Positions 58,976-64,000 of a stretch of DNA of 64,000 nt are shown here, piece by piece (position 1 is the first letter of the stretch; the number at the start of each line of letters is the position of its first letter). The notes below the pieces were generated by a model. The model was not told the origin of the DNA, made no database searches, and saw nothing but the letters and a program-made list of their open reading frames with translations. The DNA comes from VRUE01 sp963762205. Its GTDB lineage: Bacteria > Actinomycetota > Thermoleophilia > Solirubrobacterales > 70-9. The stretch spans positions 1-64,000 of the forward strand of contig CAVXJZ010000006.1 in the NCBI GenBank assembly GCA_963762205.1, read 5' to 3'. Position numbers and translations under genes: made by a program.

Positions 58976-59484
58976 CCGACGCGGACCGCATCGAGCGGTT
59001 CATGCGGGAGCTCGGACGGGCCGCAGCCAGCGAGGGTCGTGTCTACCTAACCGGCGGCGCCACCGCCGTCCTCTTCGGCTGGCGCAAGGCGACGATCGAC
59101 GTCGATGTGAAGCTGATCCCGGACAGCGACGAGCTGCTGAGGGAGATTCCCCGCCTGAAGCGGGAACTGGATCTCAACATCGAGCTGGCGGCACCGTCCG
59201 ATTTCATCCCGGTGCCCGACGGGTGGGAGGAGCGCAGCCCGCTGATCCGGCGGGAGGGCAAGCTCTGGTACCACCATTTCGACCCCGTCGCCCAGGCACT
59301 TGCGAAGGTCGAGCGCGGTCACGATCAGGATCGCCGCGACGTCGCGGATCTGATCGCCAGCGGGCTGGTCGACCCCGCGGACGCACGCGCCCAGTTCGCC
59401 CGGATCGAGCCGGAGCTTTATCGGTTCCCCGCGATCGACCCCGCCTCCTTCCGGGCGGCAGTCGATGAGGCGTTTCCTATCTGA
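58963..59484 (+). CDS. DUF6036-like nucleotidyltransferase, possible toxin
   Basis: A 173-residue protein with a minimal nucleotidyltransferase core: LTGGATAVLFGWRKATIDVD (GG...DxD metal site), then KLIPDSDELLREIPRLKREL and DLIASGLVDPADARAQFARI. It resembles DUF6036/AbiEii-like nucleotidyltransferases, some of which modify tRNA or proteins as toxins. GTG 58963 lies inside the upstream small gene. No nearby mobile element. Confidence 0.6.
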   Translation: MRELADADRIERFMRELGRAAASEGRVYLTGGATAVLFGWRKATIDVDVKLIPDSDELLREIPRLKRELDLNIELAAPSDFIPVPDGWEERSPLIRREGKLWYHHFDPVAQALAKVERGHDQDRRDVADLIASGLVDPADARAQFARIEPELYRFPAIDPASFRAAVDEAFPI

Positions 59485-59587
59485 CCCGGGCGATCCGCTC
59501 GCAACGTGCGCAAGGCCCTCCCTCGCCGGGCAGCGCAAACCTGCCCGGCAGCATCGATCAGGGAACCCTGGAGAAGGGGCCCCCGAT

Positions 59588-59812
59588 CTAGACGGGATTC
59601 GGGTGGCTGAGCTCTTCGGTCGCCAGGAGCGGGTGGTGGTTCATCGTGATCAGGCAGAAGAGATGGTCGTCGGACTCGGTCACCGTCTTCGCCGGCCAGT
59701 GCTTGTAGACGGCGCCCACCTCGAACTCCTCGAGGTAGCGGCCGTAGCTGTGGGCTCCGGTCGCCTCGCGCTCGGCCTGGTCGGTGGTCAGCTCGTACTT
59801 CTGCTCGCTCAT
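59588..59812 (-). pseudogene. Partial duplicate of the MaoC gene with internal deletion
   Basis: About 74 residues copied from 58015-58533: SEQKYELTTDQAEREATGAH then the same SYGRYLEEFEVGAVYKHWPA and TMNHHPL, but residues 58226-58348 of the original are missing, joining NHHPL straight to LATEELSHPNPV and a stop. The deletion is 123 bp, in frame. Sequence is nearly identical otherwise, including part of the 5' region, so it is recent. No function expected. Confidence 0.85.
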
Positions 59813-59924
59813 CGGTGGGGGAATCTCCTCGCTCGGTGGACGCGCGGGATGCTATCCGGGCGACCCGTCCGGCGGCCACGCCACCGGCAGGCAGGCCGTG
59901 TCCAATCCGGTTAGGCTTGCGGCG

Positions 59925-60494
59925 ATGATGGAGGAGCACGGAAGCGCGGGGGGCACCTCAAGGAGCCAGAAAGAGAAGCGCATGCGCCTCGCCACACTGG
60001 GCATTGTCCTGCTGGCGGCGGCGGTGGGTGTCTGGCTGCTCCTCAGCGGCGACGACTCCGACAGCTCACCCGCCACGGAAATCATGTCGGTCGAGTCGTT
60101 GCGCGCGGCGGCGGCCGACTCGAACACCCCGATCTACTGGGCCGGAGAACAGGAAGGAACCCAGCTCGAACTCAACCGGCCTGAAGACGGACGGGTCTAC
60201 GTCCGGTACCTCACGCAAGGCGCCAAGGTCGACGATCCACGCGGGAACTTTCTCACCGTGGGCACATATGCCTTCGCCGACCCCGTCGGTGCACTACGCA
60301 AGCTGGGAAGGACATCCGAGAACGGCGTGTTGACGTCCGCCCCGGGCGGGGCCACCGTCTACTTTGACCGGGCTCGACCTCAGAGCGTCTACCTCGCGTT
60401 CCCGGGGGTCGAGGTGGAGATCGAGGTCTACGACCCCGACCCACCCAAAGCGCTCAAGCTCATCAAGCAGGGGCAGATAGTTCCCGTCGGCTGA
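59925..60494 (+). CDS. Membrane-anchored secreted protein of unknown function
   Basis: A 189-residue protein with a single membrane anchor (LATLGIVLLAAAVGVWLLLS) and an outside domain (SVESLRAAAADSNTPIYWAG, GRVYVRYLTQGAKVDDPRGN, SVYLAFPGVEVEIEVYDPDP). No family recognised. Start ATG 59925; an inner ATG at 59982 would also keep the anchor. Divergence from neighbours suggests its own promoter. Confidence 0.6.
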   Translation: MMEEHGSAGGTSRSQKEKRMRLATLGIVLLAAAVGVWLLLSGDDSDSSPATEIMSVESLRAAAADSNTPIYWAGEQEGTQLELNRPEDGRVYVRYLTQGAKVDDPRGNFLTVGTYAFADPVGALRKLGRTSENGVLTSAPGGATVYFDRARPQSVYLAFPGVEVEIEVYDPDPPKALKLIKQGQIVPVG

Positions 60495-60497
60495 GCC

Positions 60498-62865
60498 TCA
60501 GCCCGACGCCAGCGCCACCCAGTCCAGCCGTTTGCCGCATAGGTTTTCGGCGTCCTCCGGGGCGACGGACACGATCGGCTCGGCATCTTGGACAGGACGC
60601 ATGACGAGGGGCCCGATCGGCCTCTGTGGCACCTCGGCGCCGGGTCCCCAGCCGCCGTCCGCATATCTCAGCTCCAGAGTGTTGGGTCCTCGCCGCAGAC
60701 TGCCCTGACCAAGTGAGATGTATTGGCCGTGGTTGTTGAGCTGGTGCCCGACTCGCGCGACTGTGCTGCCGTTGACGCTCATTGCCACGCCTACGCTGAC
60801 ACTGCCGCCGACCCAGAACTCATATTCCCCCGCCGCCGGCACGCTCAGGTGGACGGTCAGCGTCCCCGTGCTCCCCGGGGTCACAAGTCGGCGATCGGTT
60901 GCAAGGGCCGGCCAGTCTGAGGGACGCGACTGTTCACCAAGCGCCACAACCCGGAAGGGAGAGGCCAGCGCAGCCACGATTCGCCCCCCCTGGGGCGCTT
61001 TCCGTGAAAACTCGATGATCTTGTCGCAGGGAGGGACACTCCCGGGATCGAGGCCTGAGCCGAGACCCATGTGCTCGATCAGCCCAAGCTGCCTGGCGTC
61101 CCCTTCGGGGCGCTGCCAGACTTCGTAGTAGTCGCCCCTCATGCGTAGCCCATACGGCAGCGGCGGTCGGCTCTGCGATGGGGAGCGTCGGAGCACAAGC
61201 GTGCGGTAGGTGAAGAGGGCTTCGGGCTCGAAACGATCCGTGTCTGCGAATTTGCCCTTCTCGAGAGTTCCGCCAGTCACCAGCGGGATCGTCCGACGCC
61301 GCAGCTCCGAGGCACCCTCCGGCTCGGCATCGCGCAGAAAATGCCGCACCCCGTAGGGCTGATACTCCGTCATCAGGGTCGGGCCCTGGCCGTCGATTTC
61401 CTTGCCGATCCGCTCCAGTTCGACGAGCTGGCGGCGAGGCGCAAGCCAAACCTCGCGATCGGCGAGCACATTGGACCAGAGCACCCCGCCGGCGATCATG
61501 CCGCCAATGACGACGGCCTGGACCCGCCTGCCGGACCACGCGAGACTCGCCACACCCACCCCGGCCGCCAGCAGGACGGTGGGAGAACCGGCGGCGAGCG
61601 CCTTTGCCCCATTCCAGGGCGAACCGAACGCGAACAGGGCAATGGAGCCGGTCAGGAGTGCCCGCGACATAGAGAACCGGGGTGAGGGCTCGACCCCGGA
61701 TCATCGACGCAAGCCCCCAGAGAGATGCTGCAAGCGCCACCAAGATCAACACCACCGTCGCAAGCGTGCTGTCGGGCGAGATTCGAAAGTCACCGACCGG
61801 CCAAACGCCGGCGATCTGCGCCGGACTCAGTGGGTGGAAGAGGTTGCCGATGCCGGCGGAGGTGAGTGGGCGGGCGGTCGCCGGCAACAGATTGCCGGTG
61901 ACCAGGACCGGCACCGACAGCACCGCGGCGGCCAGCACCAGGAAGGCCGCCGGCCTGATCGCTCGGACTCCCGCCCGCCGCCATAGAGCGACCGCAGCGA
62001 TGCCAAGCGCTGGAACAAGCCAGGCGAGCCCGGCGGGGCTGAGGACCGCGACCAGGGCGGCCAGGGCGCACGCCGGTACGAGAATCTCCCGCAGCCGCGC
62101 TCGACCCGCTAGTACCGGGGCAAGCAGCGCAATCGTGAGGGCGAGAAGCATGGCCGCAGCCAGCTCCTTCACGCCTCCCCAAAGGTAGTACCCGTACAGC
62201 AGGGCCGGCTGGGCGGCAACGAACGCCACCCCAGCTCTAAGCCAGGCCCGTTCGATTACCGAACCGGTCAGGTTCCAGAGTGCGAGCATCAGCGAGACGG
62301 CCAGCACCGCCATGTAGGGCTGGAACAACCATGCGACATCCGTGGACAGCAGGGCATGCCCGATACCGAGCGGCAGGAACGCGCCGTAGGGGTAGCCGGC
62401 AGCGAGGTTGAAGTCGAGTGTGGCCTCGTAGGTGGAGGGCCCGAGGCCTGAGATGTCGCGCCCATGTTCCATAACCTGGTCGGTGATGGCCAGCCAGGTG
62501 GAGGTGTCGTCCAGCTTGATGTAGCCGCCGAAGGTTGCTTCACCCGAGAGAACGATCGGCGCGGCATAGACGGCGAAGACTGCGAGTGCGCCCCCGACCG
62601 GCCACCAGCTCACCGCTGAGGCGAGCCGCGACCCGGAGAGGAGAAGGCCGACCGCTGCAGCCAAGACGATCAGCGGGGCTGTCAGGCCAACGGCCCCGAT
62701 GGCGATTGGCACCTGGGCGAGGACGATGATCGTCGCCATTCCGGCGGGCACAATCAGGCTGCGCGGGATCGTGGTCGCCGCGGCCCGCTCGAGCAGCAGC
62801 CCGCAGCCGACGGCGAGGGCCAGGAGCAGAAGCGGAAAGGCCGCCCAGGCGATTAGCAGGGTCAC
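60498..62865 (-). pseudogene. Large multi-span membrane protein with beta-sandwich tail, frameshifted
   Basis: One gene in two frames. The first part (about 400 residues from ATG 62865) has ten or more spans (LLLALAVGCGLLLERAAATT, VFAVYAAPIVLSGEATFGGY, LIVLAAAVGLLLSGSRLASA) like polytopic glycosyltransferases of the GT-C or DUF6541 type. Near 61663 the frame slips; the rest (SIALFAFGSPWNGAKALAAG, TLTVHLSVPAAGEYEFWVGG) contains a sugar-binding-like beta sandwich ending in VAPEDAENLCGKRLDW. Likely a cell-envelope glycan enzyme. Total about 789 codons. Confidence 0.6.
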
Positions 62866-62925
62866 TTATTCAGCCGTCCGTAAACCACCGGGAGACGAAG
62901 TCAATCAGGCCGACCGAAACGCGAC

Positions 62926-62948
62926 GAGGGGGGCGTTACGCCCCCCTC
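62926..62948 (-). terminator. Intrinsic terminator hairpin after collagen-like gene
   Basis: GAGGGGGGCG / CGCCCCCCTC with a TTA loop is a perfect 10-bp stem, 31 bp after the collagen-like gene's stop in its direction of transcription. Confidence 0.65.
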
Positions 62949-62979
62949 GCATGCAGCTACCGTCCCCCGGTCGCCGAGG

Positions 62980-64000
62980 CTATTCGCCCAGCGTCGCCGT
63001 CCAGCGGAAGAGGGGTTTTGTTGTGGGGGTTTCTACGGGTTTGATTTGAAGCGCAATCGTTTCGCCGGCGGTGATCGCCACTGGGCCGGTGTCTTCGCAG
63101 ATGGTCGCTGCCGCCACAATTGAGCATGACAGGCCCGTTTCCGCGCCTGCGACCATCATGGTTACTTCGTATGCGTCGGCGCCTTCGCCCGCGCCTTCGT
63201 TGGTCCGGACGACCAGGTTGTCGAGGTTCCCCGACACGCTCACCGTTTGCTGCATGAGAGCGATTGTGTCTTTCGCGTTGTCGATCCAGAGGCCCGTGTA
63301 TTGGGTTTTCGTTTCGTTGCCTTTTGTATTGAGACCGCCGCCGCCGATCACCTGTGCGGTCAGCCCTCCACCGGCTTCTCCGGTCGCTCCGGTCGCTCCG
63401 GTCGGGCCGGTCACTCCGGTCGCGCCGGTCGGGCCGGGGGACTCACTCCGGTCGGGCCGGTCGGTCCCGAGGGGCCGGTCGCGCCGGTTTCGCCCGGTCG
63501 CTCCGGTTTCGCCAGTCGCTCCGGTTTCGCCGGCACCGGTCGCGCCGGTGGCGCCTGTAGCACCTGTAGCGCCGGTCGGACCAGACGGTCCGGTCGGACC
63601 CGTTTCGCCGGTCGCGCCGGTGGCACCCGTCGCGCCGGTTTCGCCGGCTCCGTCGCGCCGGTGGCTCCCGTCGCTCCGGTTTCGCCAGTCGCTCCGGTTT
63701 CGCCAGTCGCTCCGGTTTCGCCGGCTCCCGTCGCGCCGGTGGCACCTGTCGCGCCGGTGGCTCCGGTCGCGCCGGTGGCACCGTCGCTCCGGTTTCCCGG
63801 CCCAGTCGCGCCGGTGGCACCTGTCGCACCGTCGCGCCGGTCGGCCCGAGGGGCCGGTCGGGCCGGTCGCGCCGGTTTCCCGTTACGCCTTGAATGCCCT
63901 GAATGCCCTGCGGGCCCTAGAAGTCCCTGTTCACCCTGTTCGCCCTGTTCGCCCTGCGGGCCGGCCGGGCCCTGCGGGCCAATCGGTCCCTGAGGCCCAT
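62980..64000 (-). pseudogene. Collagen-like Gly-X-Y repeat protein, multiply frameshifted, runs off right edge
   Basis: The last 120 residues form a C-terminal domain (GGGLNTKGNETKTQYTGLWI, NLDNLVVRTNEGAGEGADAY, FRWTATLGE). Before it comes a collagen-like triple-helix repeat seen at GPTGATGATGEAGG and, near the right edge, GPQGPIGPQGPAGPQGEQG. Between, the same G/C-rich units appear in shifting frames with at least five indels, so the window cannot be read as one protein. Triple-helix surface fibres would fit. The gene begins beyond 64000. Confidence 0.6.

Overview
The window is high-GC chromosomal DNA from an actinobacterium. The best fit is the Thermoleophilia/Solirubrobacterales branch. 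Evidence for this: strong G/C bias at third codon positions; F420 biosynthesis genes with a fused fbiC; a ccr/meaA ethylmalonyl-CoA pair; and several secreted proteins sharing a cationic C-terminal module of a type I associate with that order. The order-level placement is inference. I see no phage, transposase, integrase, plasmid gene or CRISPR array.

Layout. (1) 0-9.4 kb: a cyclase remnant at the left edge, a secreted protein, a secreted beta-propeller protein between two copies of an intergenic repeat ending in a tRNA-like 3' half, a MerR regulator with two paralogous small helical proteins and a broken coiled-coil gene, a PlsC-like acyltransferase, an SCP2-like/alpha-beta hydrolase and a beta-lactamase-family hydrolase. 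(2) 9.4-17.3 kb: F420/FMN split-barrel protein, M28 peptidase, enoyl-CoA hydratase, second beta-lactamase-family hydrolase, EamA exporter, DUF7144-like membrane protein, an acyltransferase-3/esterase fusion and a winged-helix regulator with AT-rich palindromes at its start. (3) 17.4-28.1 kb: three tandem RCC1-repeat secreted proteins, all frameshifted, then a GST, tRNA-Gly and two more secreted proteins with the same C-terminal module. (4) 28.2-29.2 kb: tRNA-Trp, tRNA-Leu(TAG) and tRNA-Leu(CAA). (5) 29.3-36.1 kb: a leucine/ketone-body block (MBL hydrolase, acetoacetyl-CoA synthetase, acyl-CoA carboxylase beta, HMG-CoA lyase) with an ABC-2 exporter inside it. (6) 36.1-43.9 kb: a DUF559 protein, a thioesterase, an SDR, then the F420 block npdG-cofD-cofC-cofE facing fbiC. 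(7) 44-50 kb: aquaporin, NMT1-type substrate-binding lipoprotein, mntR-mntH, ygfZ and a lipoprotein followed by tandem repeats. (8) 50-60 kb: rmuC, ccr, clpS, an ethylmalonyl-CoA mutase whose end is fused out of frame to a 5'-truncated fic gene, a MaoC dehydratase with a nearby deleted duplicate, and a nucleotidyltransferase pair resembling a toxin-antitoxin locus. (9) 60-64 kb: a large membrane protein and a collagen-like protein running off the right edge.

Functionally, the F420 cluster supplies a deazaflavin cofactor that the split-barrel protein at 9.4 kb may use. AacS, the acyl-CoA carboxylase beta subunit and HMG-CoA lyase fit leucine and acetoacetate turnover. Ccr, MeaA and MaoC fit the ethylmalonyl-CoA pathway of acetyl-CoA assimilation.

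Two features recur. About a dozen genes carry frameshifts, including cofC inside the F420 operon, so part of this is probably sequence error. Short tandem duplications often include a gene's stop or start codon (cofE, rmuC, the lipoprotein, mntR/mntH).
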